64,000 bases of DNA from positions 67,900,020 through 67,964,019 of the forward strand of contig NC_059471.1 in the NCBI RefSeq assembly GCF_018139145.2, read 5' to 3'. Under the pieces are notes generated by a model that saw nothing but the letters and a program-made list of their open reading frames with translations, made no database searches and was not told the DNA's origin. How positions within the stretch are numbered: position 1 is the first letter of the stretch; the number at the start of each line of letters is the position of its first letter. This DNA comes from Gymnogyps californianus (taxonomy: Eukaryota > Chordata > Aves > Accipitriformes > Cathartidae). A program made the position numbers and the translations under genes. Shown piece after piece: positions 9,627 to 23,600 of the stretch.

Positions 9627-12575
9627 TTCTTGTGGTACTTCACTGAGACGAGAGTGTGGATACACCGCAGCCGCAGGGAGAGCACGCCCCAGCTGGCAAA
9701 GCTGCACGGTTGCAGTAAGGCCACCCCGCTAGCAGAGGCCCAGGTACGGCATTGTAGTTATTCCTCCGTTATGATTTTCTTGTCATAACTGTGAGAAGAC
9801 AAACTATGTCATCACTGTCCGACCACTAATGAAATGCCCATCCTGCTGTTTTAGAGAATTTTGTTGCAGGGAAAAAGAAGAGATTGCTATGGTTAATCTA
9901 TACATTTCTAATTGCGAGGGTTTTAAGAGTTTAAAATTAGCTGTTTAATCTTCTTGTGTTGCAGTTGTTTTTAAAGGCCCGGTTGCCAGTAAACTTACAC
10001 TTGACATCTGAATTTCTCAGATTTGTGTGCCCTCATAGAGACTGGACTGTGTTCAGCTGGGGACAGTTAATATTTCCAGTTTTAGTCAGGGTTACTCAAT
10101 TACTCAACTTACAGCAGCCAGCCAAGAAAACTGATTTGCCTGGAGCCCTGGGTTTTTTTTTTCCAGAGGCCCATCTTGTGCATATCTGGCCGGTACTGTA
10201 GAGGCACAGCAGTTGTGTTCGTGTCCCCAGGGCAGCCGCGGTGCCCGGGAGGCTGGTTGTCACCTCTGCAAGGGAAAACTCCAGGTCTCCCCTCCCCAGC
10301 AGGGCCTGAACCATCGTGTTATCAGTGTTTTCCTCAAACTTCAACCAGCACACCCAGCCAGCAGAAACTGCTGCTGCACCATCAGTTAATCGATGCGTGA
10401 TCGAGTTAACAAGCCATCTGCAGCTAAAACATGAAAAAATACCGTGCACTGTAAAATTCTTCATTTCTGTGTCACACTTTTGACTTAACAAATGGGGTCT
10501 TTTTAAAAGGAGAATTGACTTTTCTTGCACGTGGTTCAGGAATAACTTTGACTTTTATTTGTAAAAGTTTGGAAGAAAGAGGATTAATTACCATATGTAA
10601 GAGAGAACATGTGTTCTTTCGATCAGCATTGATTTCTTTAAATCAAAGAAGGAAAACAGCAACCAACAATGCTGCCAAAATAAATGTTTAATGGAGCACA
10701 AGGTTGTAATTTTCTCTATAATGAGGCATACCATCTCTAGGAACAAAATGGGTACCATCTCTGCAGACAGGCATGTACTTAGAAACATAAAAACGCAATA
10801 CGCAGAGAAGTCTTCACAGTTTCAAGCTAGACAATACAGGCAGGGAATAACTCAATAGACTTTATTAATATTCAAACAAGCAGCTGTCAACACTTCATCC
10901 CACAACAAGCTGAAGCTCCTTACATAGCTTTTACTACCGTAATAGTTGGGTTCATTGCAAGTAGATTGAAAAACATGCAATACTAATGAATCCTCCCTGC
11001 TTCTCCTGGCCTACCATTTAATCCTTCTTAAAGTGAAAAACATTTACTACATATGCAATTCCACGCTCCCAAGAGGCTGCAGGTTCAAAAGAGACGTTTC
11101 AATTTTGTTTCTTAGCAACATACGTACAATAAAAGTGAAACACTATACAAACTGTAACATGTTTGTGTTGTTTTAATCTATAATGCAGTACTTTGCCAGT
11201 GCTAAGGAAGTATGCTGCTACAAGATCTTTACAATGTCTTCTATAATTAGACGTATGCATTTTTTGTTCTCCCATGCTAGATTACCTGCTGAAAAATATA
11301 TTTCTGAAGACACTATAATGTATTCATGAATAATAAATAAAGAGGTAAGTTCTGCTCTAATAAGGGCACACTTGCCAGGATTATAGTGTGGTCTGTTACA
11401 TAGGAAGAGATCTTCTGATGTTTCATTCATAAGCAGCATTTGGGCATCTTGCGAGGACATGATTTCTAGAATAAGTGTTGGCCAGCTGGGCTAAAAGGAT
11501 TTGTACACCACTTATTTCTTGGAAGGACAGTAGGCATGGCTTAATATTTTCTTCTCCCCTCTGCAATGGCTGACTTGATGTCACCAAGACCAGTTTTGTG
11601 GTTTCTCGACTTTAATGTCATGTCGAGGAAGAGGAGGAGCCAGCCAGGTCTCCAAAGGCACATAGAGAAATATGCCCTACAGAGGAGCTTTCAAAATTTC
11701 ACTCACTGCAACTATAGCTCTTCCCCTCCATCCTTTGGCATAATTGCTTCCCCAGTGCCTGCAAAGAGGAATAGGAAACATGGTATTTAGCTTCTTCCTA
11801 TGTTTTTTATCCTTCTCCTGTATATATTTATCTTTAAAATTCAGAAATTACTCATCTCTAGAAAAAATGTAGTACTTGTATTCTGTAAGTGCCTGGTAAT
11901 AACAGTTCCAGCACATGAACACTGCATTTTCAACAGGCAAATATTAGAAAGGTGGAAACGACAAAATTCACTATATAAAGAAGTGCTGTCTTGTTATTTA
12001 ATGCAGTATGCGAGATAAAAGAAAATAGCATAAATGGTGTCCTGTTTTCCATCAGCTTGGAAATACCCGATTTAAGAAATGCTGCAACGTTTCCAGTTCA
12101 CACGATTCACCTTTCGGGGGAACCTTGTGCCCCGTTCCTCTTCATGCTGATCTTATACCTCATGTTCCCTACCTTAGGCACTGCTACAGACTAAATCCTA
12201 TTTTCTAGCAGTGTGAGCTGAAAAAATCAGTCTGAAATATGCAGAGAAAACTGGTTTGAGGGGAGGCCCATAGGTATCTAGCACCATAGACACAGCTTAT
12301 GAATTATTTAACATTGAATGTAGCTAAGGAAAACAATACCACCCAGAAACACCAGGTGGAACTAGGAGGAGAGGAAAGAAGGAAAGAAAGAAAAAAATCC
12401 TCTTTATAGTTTGCCAAGTTTTCTGAAGAAGCACTTTTTCTAAATGCAGTCTTGGTAGAAAATGACTTATTTACTTATGTTTCACTAATTATCAGCTTCT
12501 CTGGATGCATACAAAATTTAACAGACTGATTGGCTCTTTAAAGCAAAGAAGCAAACAGTCTACTCAGAAATAATG

Positions 12576-12610
12576 AATATGATAACTCAGCCTAATATGA
12601 TAACCCAGCT
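12576..12610. repeat. Two-copy tandem duplication, period 18 bp
   Basis: AATATGATAACTCAGCCT is followed directly by AATATGATAACCCAGCT, with one substitution plus the truncated last base. This is a small local duplication of no evident function. Confidence 0.75.
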
Positions 12611-15600
12611 TGACACCTCCCTCTGCATGCAAAATTTGGTGGCGAGACATAAACCACCCTCATACTGTGCTCTAATTACCTGATTTTTTTTAGAAAAGCT
12701 GAACACTTAGTAGCTCTTGCTGAGGTCAACTGAAAGTTGTGGTTGCTGCCTGCTTTTGTAAATGAGGTTATAAAAGTCAACAAGCTCCGTCAAAATAGCG
12801 GAGGAAATGAATCACATGGTGAAAGGGCACAGTTTCTCTCGTGGAAATAGTTAATTCAGCTGACTTGAACCATCTCTATAACATAAAAGAAGGAGGTTTT
12901 TTCCCTAGTAGAGACCAATGCATTGCAAGTCTCTGTGGACCAATAGCTACCCCCTAATTTGCACTTAAACCCTGAATAGGAAATAACCCTCAGCGGTAGT
13001 GAAATGCTGCCTACACGTTTTGCAGAGGGCAAGGAGCCAAAGATAATCCTGAAGTGAAGTTTTGGAGCAGCCTCTGCTTCTTGCCTCATGGAGAGCTGTC
13101 AGAGGAGGAGGTGCTTTGTGGCGGCAGCTGCAAATCCTCTTTGTCCTCAGTAAATAGGAGGGGTGCACATCCATCTCTGTATAGAGAAATTATATTAGGA
13201 AGTACTTCAGATTTTGTATCCTTAGCTTTTGCTTCTGCAGGAAACACAATTGCAAGATCCTGAGATTTGTAGGATTCAGCAAAACGGACGATAAAATCTT
13301 CCACTGCTGTTCATGTGCCCTGGGCCCATTTTTATAACTTTACATTAGTTTTGATACCCATTTAGATATCACTGTTAAGCTTCAAGTGACTCCGCAAGTT
13401 GAAATATTAAAATTTTTTACCATTAAACAATCCAGCATACATTTGAAGGTTTTTTTTTTTTTTGTATGTCAGTGCATTATGCTCACACAGGCACTAATAG
13501 CAAAACCTTAAAAATTCCGTTTCTGTTTAATCAGAAATACTTACTGGGGAAATTGTGTAAAAAATGCATTGCCTGTAATACAGTAATTAATCAAGTATTC
13601 AGTGGCCAGCATTCAAGGTGTTTTTCTTACGTGTGATATTTACATGGAGACATTCATATTTCCTCCTCTTCCATAGTGAAGAGTGATCATTCGTACTGGG
13701 TTTTCTGTATGAGCACCCCTTCACAAATCAGCATTCACCCTTCATACACTTCTCTGGGATTTACCTTCCTTGTGAGCATTACAAGCAGAGAACTTCTTTG
13801 CTAGATCACTTGCAGAAAGAAAACACAAAAAGGTCTTCAATATAATCAAAGCACATTTTCTTTCATTTGCAGAAATTCTCACTATGTACCCAGCTTTCTA
13901 TTAAAAAAAAAAAAAGGTGTTTCTTTCTACTATGTTAATTTTCCCCTTTTTATTTCCCATCTGAGAAGCCAAATTATAATAGCTTATAACTGGAAGGCCA
14001 GTTCGTACTGTCTTACTCCTTCTGTAATTATTCACCCTTGTGCAAAAAACGTTAATGTGGCCCAGCAGAGCAGCATTTATACCTCATTTGCAGAGCATAA
14101 ATTATGTAGTCCAGGGTATTGCACATTAGGTTTTCCACCCCATAATTTAAAACTGAACATAATCAATAAAATTACAGACTCTACAACGTTGCCTTTCCAG
14201 ACCACATTTGCATGTTGTCGATGCTACTGTGTGTTGTAAAAATCTGCACACAGAGGAAATGCTGGTGCAAGAAGACAATAAATTTGAGAGAAGATCTTCT
14301 TTCCCCCAGCAAAATCATATCATAAACTATTTTCTCAAAAAATTTGGCTGGGAACTCACCTCTGCTGGGCTAATGCACAACGTAATAGAGGTGTTTATAA
14401 CCAAACACTAGTTTACAATAGGTATGCAAGTAATAACATTTAATAAATATTACTAGAAAATTATACACTTTAGTCAAAAGTCAGGTTGTTATTCAGGAGC
14501 AACACCATCACATGCTTTTTTAGGAAGTCATGCAACAAAAAAGTGGAAAGGCAATGTAATGTGACCTCTGTGACAGTGGGGCTGAGACTGATTTAATCAC
14601 TTCATGCTGCCTGTTTATGCAAATGGATCAGCCAAGCCCTGTAATATTAACACTATGGGCCAAACTACTATAAATATTTCTGACAAAATGAGCTGGGAAA
14701 AGACATAAAGCTTTACTGCTTCCTGCTTTTACTTTGACTTCAATATGCTAACAAATGTTAACAATATGCTAAAATGCAGAGCTTGGAATATAAAGGTATC
14801 CCCTCAGCTCTCTAACAGACAGGAGAAGGAAAGATGCCCATCAAAGACTGCAACTCTTCAAGATGCGCTGCCCAGATTTATGTATATTAAGATGCTGATG
14901 ATCTCCAGGCATACAAGAGAAGATGCAAAGAGCAACCACATCCTTCACCACTGCAGAGTCTGTAGACAGTGGCTAAAACAGATCTCAGGAGCTACTGGCA
15001 CAAACCTTTAGAAGCACAGATGAAAAGGAGACATTTCAAGCATGCAGCTATTCCAGCCTTGTTTATGCTCACACAGAAATCAGTATACATCTCTGAAGTG
15101 TTGACTGGGCACACCAGCGAGGCATTTTTCCCAAAGCAGGCACCTGAACGTGAAGCCTCAGCTGTGGAGAAGTGTTGAGTAACAGCGTGGACTGATGCTA
15201 CCATCAATACCTTGGAAATGTCTGAAATAGAAACCTGTGCTGTCAGTTCCTGTCCCTTTTGGTGGACTCCGGCAAAGCAGCTTCCAACTATCTTGCGAAA
15301 AGAGGTCTAAACAGCTGAACTCCTTCCCAGCAAAGGAAGAACAAGGTCTAGTGCCTCCAGGGAGGGCTTTCTATGACAAGTGGGGCTCAGTTTGGGTCTT
15401 TCTATTACCTATTTTCATTTCAGATGGCTGGCAGCTTTAGATCTCAAGGAAGCATTGGTCTCTGCTTCCACAGAAACATAGATTTGTGTGGGGTTTTTTT
15501 TAACTATCTATCTTGTGTGGCAAAAATGTAACAGAGAAAAGATATTACGAGGAATCGGATGCCAAGAAAAATCAAAGAGAACTAAGGCCAGCAGCAGTTC

Positions 15601-15875
15601 AATCTGCTTTGGCTAAATCAACAGCTTAAGCAACACTGTCTAACACTCCTTTGGAGGCATACCGCTGCCAAAGACGCTATGGATACCTATGCAACCAGTT
15701 CCCACAATAGTGAAAAAGAGGTATATTTCGCAACATGTGCTCAGCAACTTGAATAAATGCCCTGCTATGGAGGAGGTGGTCCATCATTCAGCATGCTTGT
15801 GTATCCCTGCGAGCAGCTGGTACCCTGCCTGGTGCTGGCAGAAGCAGCTGCCTGGCTCTGGGACAGACTTCCCCC

Positions 15876-15899
15876 ACAACACACACACAAACACACACC
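15876..15899. repeat. Imperfect (CA)n microsatellite
   Basis: A short CA-rich run, interrupted by an AAA, in otherwise non-repetitive sequence. Confidence 0.7.
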
Positions 15900-16949
15900 C
15901 ATTTACGCCTGCTGTCAGCTATTACTCCGTTGCCCTCCTAAACACACCCTTAACCCTTCAGGCTACCTGCACGCCCTCATCTACCACTGCCTTCATCTGC
16001 CACTGCTCTCCAGACTAAAACCTCAAGCGCGTGCTCCAAAAATAACTCACCGTAGCTGTCCCCTGGTAGCATCTGCTCCATAAGCACCAACCCACAGGCT
16101 GATCTGTAGAAACCATCCACAAGGAGGTTTGGTGCACATCAGCCCCTCCACCTCGGTAGTGCTACAGAGCTGTATGAAGAGGTTGACGTACCAGTGGTTC
16201 ACAGAAAAGCACATTTTCAGGGCTTATTTCTATGTTTTCATAATATCTAATGAAGTGGCACGTAAAGATAATAATGCAACAGACCTTCTGAAAAAAGCAT
16301 TCTATATTCACCCCAGTATTTTTTTTTATCAGAATGAGCTGCATTCTGCCTCAGAAAGCAAGTAGGAGGCTTTTGCAGGCTTGTAAGAGCTGTCTGTCGC
16401 TTGCTGAAAGAGAGATCAGTAAGGTTTTAGCATAAACCACCCTGTACAAAAAGAGAAGTGAGGTTTTTTTTAAAACCTTGCATAAAAAGAAACTGCCATC
16501 ACAGGAAGCAGCTTTATTATTTGACTCCTCAAACCAAAATTTGCCAAGATTTTTAAATGGCAGACAAAAGGAGAGGAGCATCTGCTAGGGAGGAGAAGAG
16601 CATAGCACAGCCCAGGTGGGATCTCTTTCCACAGCCCAAACAAAACAGGCAGAGACACGGTTAGAGATACAACTTCGTCAAAAGCAATTTTTCATTAGTA
16701 AGACTCAGTGCAAAGAGTGGGGCAAACAGGGATGTAAGAGCTCAGATGCACCATATCCCCGGACAACACACGATGCAACCATCAGTGCAAAAACCAGCAG
16801 GCGACAGAGCTGTGATGTCTTAGGTGTCTTATGTACACTTGGGTTTCAGGGTCCGGTTGCTCTCAGGAAGGGGAAATGAGCACATTCATCAGCACACCAC
16901 AGGACCTTGTACAGGCAGGGGTATATCCCTGTTAGCAATCCCCCATATG

Positions 16950-17113
16950 GTGAGGACTATGTTCCCCAGGAGGCTAAAAGTTTCCTTTAAGAACAGGTTA
17001 GACAAATATCTGCCAGGAACGACATAAGTACAGGTCATCCTGCCTCAGGCAGAGTGATGGACTACATCACCTCCCAAGGACTAGCCTGGTCTTATTTTCT
17101 GTGGTTTCTGTGT
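16950..17113 (+). mobile_element. Truncated CR1 LINE, 3' end
   Basis: The segment carries the hallmarks of a CR1 3' tail in plus orientation. It reads CTTTAAGAACAGGTTAGACA, then TCATCCTGCCTCAGGCAG, then GATGGACTACATCACCTCCC, and ends in two degenerate copies of the CR1 terminal octamer (TTTTCTGTG, GTTTCTGTG; 17095-17112). CR1 is the main LINE of birds and other reptiles, and such 5'-truncated copies lacking coding capacity are the norm. Divergence from the consensus is considerable, so this is an old copy. The left boundary is approximate. Confidence 0.8.
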
Positions 17114-17879
17114 TAATACCCAGCTAAATAATGAAGTGGTAGACTTTGGAAAGTTTATAGTATCCGCAGCTCTGTGGAGACTACAAGGGAAATAGATGGA
17201 GGTTTTACAAAGGAATATTTCCTAGAGAAATACTAAGGAAACAAGGGTAGGTTTGCACTATTAGGAAAAAATGCAAATAGAAGGAAGAGGACAATGTTTT
17301 GTCATTGCACTGCATTTAAGAGACCTGTTTACCACACAAGTAAATGGAGGGGATGGTCTGCTCTAGATAGGAGAAGCTGGTTCATAGTCAGACTGGAGAG
17401 TAACCCACTACAGAACAGGCAATATGCAACTATTGGATGAAAAACAAGAGTTTTGCAAAGGCGTCACCACAGACCCACATCTTAGGGCTAGACCCACATA
17501 TGCATGCTGCAAAAGCCGTGGGAGGAGCTGGAAGGTGTAAAAATATCCCTGGACTGCCAGTCACCAGAAAGTGTCTGGAAATGGGCCTTTCTCAGTTTCC
17601 CGAGCTGCAAGACTGGTTTGCAAAGAGAGATTGAGCCTACCAGGCTGGATATGTCCCAATCCCAGTGGTGTCGGTGTCAGAGCCAGAGCCAGGAGGCTCT
17701 GAGCAGGGCTGCACACAGGGACAAGCTGGGTGGGATGGGTGGCTCCTGAGCCAGCTGGGCACCTTCGGGGATGCTCAGAGCACGGCTGGGTACTGCTGGG
17801 GCCTCATAGGGACATCCCATAGTTGTTTGGCACCTTCATAGCTGAAAGTGGTTTGAGGAACATCTGTAATGCACTGTAA

Positions 17880-17904
17880 TTTCTATCCTTTGAAGGGATA
17901 GAAA
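17880..17904. repeat. Perfect 9-bp inverted repeat with 7-base loop
   Basis: TTTCTATCC at 17880-17888 is complementary to GGATAGAAA at 17896-17904, with TTTGAAG between them. Such a hairpin is expected by chance occasionally in 64 kb, and no transcript is known here. Confidence 0.7.
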
Positions 17905-20432
17905 AAATATATTTTTTGTGAATTAGTGCATTTTCTCCAAAGTCAGGCAACTACAGAAGATCTTAGAAAGTTTCTAGCTGCATTATGTTGTCACTTCAGA
18001 TTCATCAATGTGTTTTGTCCTGTTGTGTAAAAATACAACTGTGCTTTGATGGGGAAATAAGGCTTTTGTGGAAGGAAGAGAGAAATGAAGTAATTACAGC
18101 TGATGGAGACAGGACTCTCTTTCCCACATTCGAAAAGTGTCAGGGAAAAAGCCATTTCATAACACCAGCAAATGCTACTTGCTTTGGCCATCATTTTGAG
18201 TCAGGGGATTTAAATTCCAGAAGTATCTTTTCTGGGAAAAAAAGTCTCTTTCTGATAGATCATATGGTGCTGATGAAAATAGTGAGGCTGAAGACAGGCG
18301 TTTTCCCTTGGGTAGCAACCCAGCAGCACTGAGTCAGAGTGACATTTTTTACAGACTCTCAGACAAAATCCATGGAAATTGCTCTGGAAATTGCAAAGCT
18401 CCAAGCTTGTCAATGCCCAGAGCACTTGGGAGATGGACACAGCCTATGCCTGAAGACCAGCTTCCTTACAATGCCAGCAAATCAGCATTTATGTCAGCAG
18501 TGTCTGCTTTCTAAGGTAACTGAAGACCACCATACAAACAAACTCATGAAAAAGGGTACTGAATGAATTGGGAGCCCAGCACCCTGCATTGACATTAGTT
18601 CTTGATCTATGCCCCTGACTCTGAGGGTGTTTCCATCCTCTCCTCTCTGACATTTGTACAGGGGGAGGCAGAGGAGCACAGGGCTGGAGGGGATCTGCTG
18701 CGTCACTGAATCTAGTCCCCATTGACTGCAACAGAGGCTTTGATCAAAGGGCCATTTCCCATGCCCTCCACACACAAATGTCCTGCCACAAGCTTGGGAC
18801 CTGTAGGAAAAGACCAATTGTGATACCTTTAATGCAGCAGAGGAAAAATTAGGAGAAATTGAGAACATTTCCAGTTCCTGCAGTCACAGGATATCTGATG
18901 GATGCTTCAAGGTGGATCATGGCCTGTATTGTGAATGAGGGACACACTCTGCCCCTCCCTGCCAAACCGTCCAGCAGAATAACACCTTTCTGACCCCAGA
19001 TCACAAACTACCTTAACTCTCAGTATGTGAACTGGACACACTATGTCTGCCTTAACAAATAACAAACTCAATAAACATGGATTTGTAGAGCAAAACCATT
19101 GGCGCTGAGGACCTGTCATTGACACGACACAATTTAGGGGGGACAACTGCTAGTCTGATCCCCAGGACCACATGGGGCCATGTTAGGTGTGCAGCTGAGA
19201 CACACCTGGTTTAATCTCCTTCGGGGAACCCCATTCACATACCCTGCCACTTTGCTGTGACGCAACCCACGCTGCAGCGAGTGGGGACCACCAGGACCAC
19301 CACTTCAAAACTACATTCCTGGTCTGGGTTAAAACGCTGATGTAGATGCACCCGCTGACGACTCACCTGAGAGTGTCACACCATCAAGAGCGCCTGTCTG
19401 TGCTCTCTCTCCCACCCCCTCAGAGAAAAGTGTGTGTGTAGGAAACAGCTGGTGACAAATTATGCATTTAGATGACAGAAAGGAGTTCCTCTTTGTGCCT
19501 TACAGGTGATCAGTGGACACCCAGAAGGGAATAATATTAGGTGAAAGGATGGTGCAAAGAAGCGGCAGAATAGCATCAGCTCCTCTTGCAGGTATCGGCG
19601 TATCACAGACCTCTTCTGTCTCCAGTAATTCTCCCTTTCTGTTTGCAGCTCTGGCTGCGAGAAGTGGCTAGGAGGGACATGGAGCTCTCTGATGAAGAAC
19701 AAACCTGAGAGCTCAGAGTAGTTCAAAAAACTGCTCGTAAAAGCCAAGCCTTTACAAGCCCCTCTCCCTTCAGACTCAGAGGACTCCTTCAGACACCGAA
19801 CTTCAGGGAAACAAGCCTGTGCAGGTCTCCTTCATTTTATTTTTGGAGTGCTTAGTGTCTGTCACTTGCTGAGACCGCAGCCTCACGAAGGGAACATGCT
19901 TTAGACTGAGTTAACCCACACCCAGCCATCATGGGCTGGAGCCTGGAAATGGTGATGCCCTCTCCACCCCTCGCTTTCAGAAAGAAAAAAAGAAATTCCT
20001 GTCACACTTGATATGATACAAACAATAGAAAATAATTAACTGTTCCATCTCCTTTTAAGTAGGAGTCAGTGCTCAGATTATTCCTTATATATAAAAATAT
20101 ATCCTGCAATGGGATTACACAGTGTCTAGAAGTGCAGACACAGAGTATGCTGCTGATGAAAAGAGTCACTGAGTTTGCATGAGAGACCTGTGTTTGTCAG
20201 GAGACTTCAGACTGACAGATTTTTGAGGAACTAACATCCAAGAAAGAAAAAGGACATCATTTTTTCCCCAAAACTCAAAAGGAACATATACGTACAGGTT
20301 TTAGTGCTGTTCTTACATCCAGTACTAGAAACCTTGCTTTATCCTCTCATTAAATCAGCGCCCATTTATCACCACAACTGACTGAAATGATCCTAATGAT
20401 AAATGGCTTTTTACACAAAAAGCGATTGAGGG

Positions 20433-20622
20433 AGAATTAGTGACATTAAGAATATTTCACAATTTAAATTATAATAAGTCTTCTTTGCTGGAAAGTTATT
20501 TCTTTCAGTAATCCATTCTGACTTTAGTATCTCCTGAACTAGAATTAGTGACATTAATACATTTTTAACTATTCAAATTATGATCCACCTTTTTTCCATA
20601 GCTGGGTATTTCATTTAGTAAA
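20433..20622. repeat. Diverged two-copy duplication, offset 108 bp
   Basis: The two copies start at 20433 and 20541. Both open with the identical 17 bases AGAATTAGTGACATTAA, share an AAATTAT block about 30 bases in, and end with matching TTATTTCTTTCAGTAA and GTATTTCATTTAGTAA. Between these blocks the copies have drifted substantially, so the duplication is old, yet the first 17 bases are unchanged. Confidence 0.75.
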
Positions 20623-23600
20623 GGAGACTAAATTAACAACCATACAAGGAGATTATTTAATTTAACATCTTTCCATGGTTGGATGAGGTAATAAAAAAGC
20701 TTAATTATTGAAAGTTACTGATAAAGTTTAAAAAAAAAAATCTTGATGAAAGGTATGCCTTTTATGAGAATCTGGAAATTTCTGTGCTTTTCTATTCAAA
20801 AGCCTGCCACTCTCCTTTTCATACGTACTTGTTATTCTAAAAATCCTGGAGTTCATCAAGAAGAGAAGAATCACAACATCCTCTGAAGAATGTAGAATTT
20901 GTACATCTAGTTTCCTATTTCATCATTCACAGGCTCATAGAGACCAAATTAATAAACACATTGACCTCTTTTTAAAAAACTAATGGCTTCAGAAGACTTG
21001 GATCTACTAGATTTATGGGAGACAATGAAGATTTATTGAAGAGAACTAATCACACCTTATTATCTGTAATGAATGCCTTTCCAATTAATATTGTAAGAGC
21101 AGAAATTGCAAGGTAAAAAAATCTAATCACAGAAGGAACGGGCTTCTGAAAGGCAGCCCTAGTGTATGGCTACTGCCGTGCAGGCAAAGCAGCTCTCCGG
21201 AGAGAGGGCCAGATCCAGCAAATCTTTACTGAGGCTACCCTTAGCAAATTATATCGCTATCTGTCTCTCCATATCTGATATATAATGCTAGCTTTACAGG
21301 AAATGTAATGAGACTTGTAATGGACTTCATCTGCCTTCTAATAACACCGTGCTTGGGAGAATATCATTATGAAAGGCAAAATCATTATTATGACTGGTTT
21401 AACATAGGCAGGAGCTGAAAGGCAGTAATCTAGGTAATACAGCTATTTATTAAAGCAAAAAAATGTTAACTTGGAGAAAATGTACTTTCAGGGCCTAATC
21501 CTAGCGATTTTTTTCATCCTGCGCAGAATCTACTAAAGTCAAGATATCAATGATTTACAGACATAGGTCGTTAGGTAGTATTTTAGTCAAGCATCACAAA
21601 GAACATGACTTGCGTGTTTCCACGGCCACCTTTTGCACTAAAATAAAAAAAATAGCAAGGAACCCATTTCCTTCTCAAAAGAGATACTGAGAAGGGATCA
21701 CAAGCAAGTACCAAGCCTGTGGTACGGGACCAAATCCTGCACTCCAGCGTGGCCCAGAAACATGGTGCACCCCAGGCAGTCCATGCGTGCTGCCGGTGAA
21801 CTTTGCAATAGCAGATCTTCCCTCCTTGGGGCCACAGAAAATGTTCAGGTGGGCCACCAAGCTGGTTTGCACCTTATTATTGAAGGATGTAAAAAAATAC
21901 TGCTGCCTTCTCCCAGCACACCTCTTTTCTTTATTTCATTTGGTTAATAAGGGTGATGGCCTGAATTATGAGTTTGAGACCGAGACCAAGATTCAGCTTT
22001 CCCATCACCCAGGGCACTGGATTTGGTAAAGCGGTTTCAGCCCATCGCCACACAGATAGAACGTGTTTCCACAAAAATGTAATCCAGGGAACCGGAAAAA
22101 CACAGCATTACTGGACTGTAGTATTATGGTGTGTTCTGGTAAAAGAAAACAGCTGAAAGGCCACTGGAAATGTCCTAAAGAGTAGGGGAAGAAGCTGCAT
22201 CTGAACACCAGCCACAATTCACCTCCCTGTATCACCTTTTGTGCATGGAAGTGTCTTGTCGACAGCAGGGGACCTACAGCTCATGTCGTGCTGGAGGGGG
22301 TGGCTGGTTTGACCGTAGAGCACAGGACAACTTCTCAGGTGACAAGGTTCAGAGGGATGGCACAGCAGCCACAGCATGTATCCACACCGTTCCCCCCCAG
22401 AGCAGTTCCTAACTCCAAAACCACCTAGGTCAGGGTTTTGGACAGCTGGTTCAACCAAAAAGCCTGCCCTTACTCCTGCCCCACGTCTCTGCCCATTCTG
22501 CAGGTGCTGTGCATGATGTGTAAGGGCAGGGAGCTACTAGAGGTCATCCAGTGCAGGTGCCACAGAATTTGTCACTGGTTAACATAACACAATGCATGAC
22601 ACATACCTAACATTGCAGTCCTATTTTGTTGTATTAATACAAGCCTTATGCCACATGAACACATTATTCTCTAGTTTTTAATTTCTAAACCCACTACATT
22701 TTCAGGTCTACATCTTAACAAAATGCATACTTGAAGTGCACAAAATGCATATTTTATACCTCCAGAATCCTTAGCCTCTGTAAAGTATCAACAGACCAAT
22801 TAAAACCAAACCAACCAAAACCAAAAGCCAGACTACTGAAGCCTGGTATCTAACACATTAACTTCTCTTGGTTTGTCTTGGTTAAAAGACCAAGAAAATC
22901 AAAATAGATTATAGAGCTGTAATTACTGCTTTACTGGTGATATGACAGTAAAATGAACCGGTTTACAAATAGTTATTTAATTTGATTTCTCGTTTGAAGA
23001 TTGATTATGCAACCAACCTTCATCAATTATTTATTTATTTGAAGTTCTTTATCAGTCATTTTAGCACCAGAGGCAAAGCCAGTTCTCCTGTGGGCAAACT
23101 TCAGCATAAGACTCACTGAAGTATTTATAGAAGGTGGTATTTACTTCATTTCTGGAACATACAAAAATGTTCCTTCCGCAGTGTGGACAACCAGCAGGTA
23201 CTCCAAGTGCCTGATTTCATCAAATGCACTGAACATTTACTTAAGCTATACAGATTGGCATAGTATATACAGTTATAGTTACAGTAGCTACATCTGTAGC
23301 ATACTTACAGATATCACAAACTGTTCAGGATGAGAATGAAGTGAAAACACCGTTTCTTTAAAAATTGTTTATAATTATAATGACACACCCTGTGCATTTT
23401 TTGGCCTGTGTTTGCTGTGCTTGCTATAAACTTGCCATGCCCTTTCTGGTTTTCTTTGCTAGCTGCTGCTTCCTGCTCTGGCCTAGACATAACCGTGCTT
23501 TGCTCAGCTACAAAAATAGCTTGTGTTCTCAGAAGGTTTGTAGGATCTTTTCCCTCAAACACAGAGGTGACAAATACATCTATGTTTTGCATTTTAACAG

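Larger units (their letters stand above)
9627..16949. other. Gene-free intergenic stretch between the LTR and the CR1 fragment
   Basis: No exon with splice sites, RNA gene or clear transposon could be recognised. It contains a short GAAA-type tract (about 12371-12391), an 18-bp tandem duplication (12576-12610), T and A homopolymers (near 13450 and 13902) and a CA-rich tract (15876-15899). Most of the sequence is A+T-rich and unremarkable. The open frames are short and unrelated to families I know. Confidence 0.55.

Noticed and set aside
10035..10085. Possible avian LTR start (CTGTGTTCAGCTGGGGACAG TTAAT-like words)
   Set aside because: Only about 25 bases resemble a known LTR type. The following sequence does not continue the match, and no second end or target-site duplication was found.
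18680..18720. Possible CR1 fragment on the minus strand (GGGCTGGAGGGGATCTG... ATCTAGTCCCC)
   Set aside because: The words are suggestive, but there is no terminal octamer and no further consensus on either side, so I did not list it as a feature.
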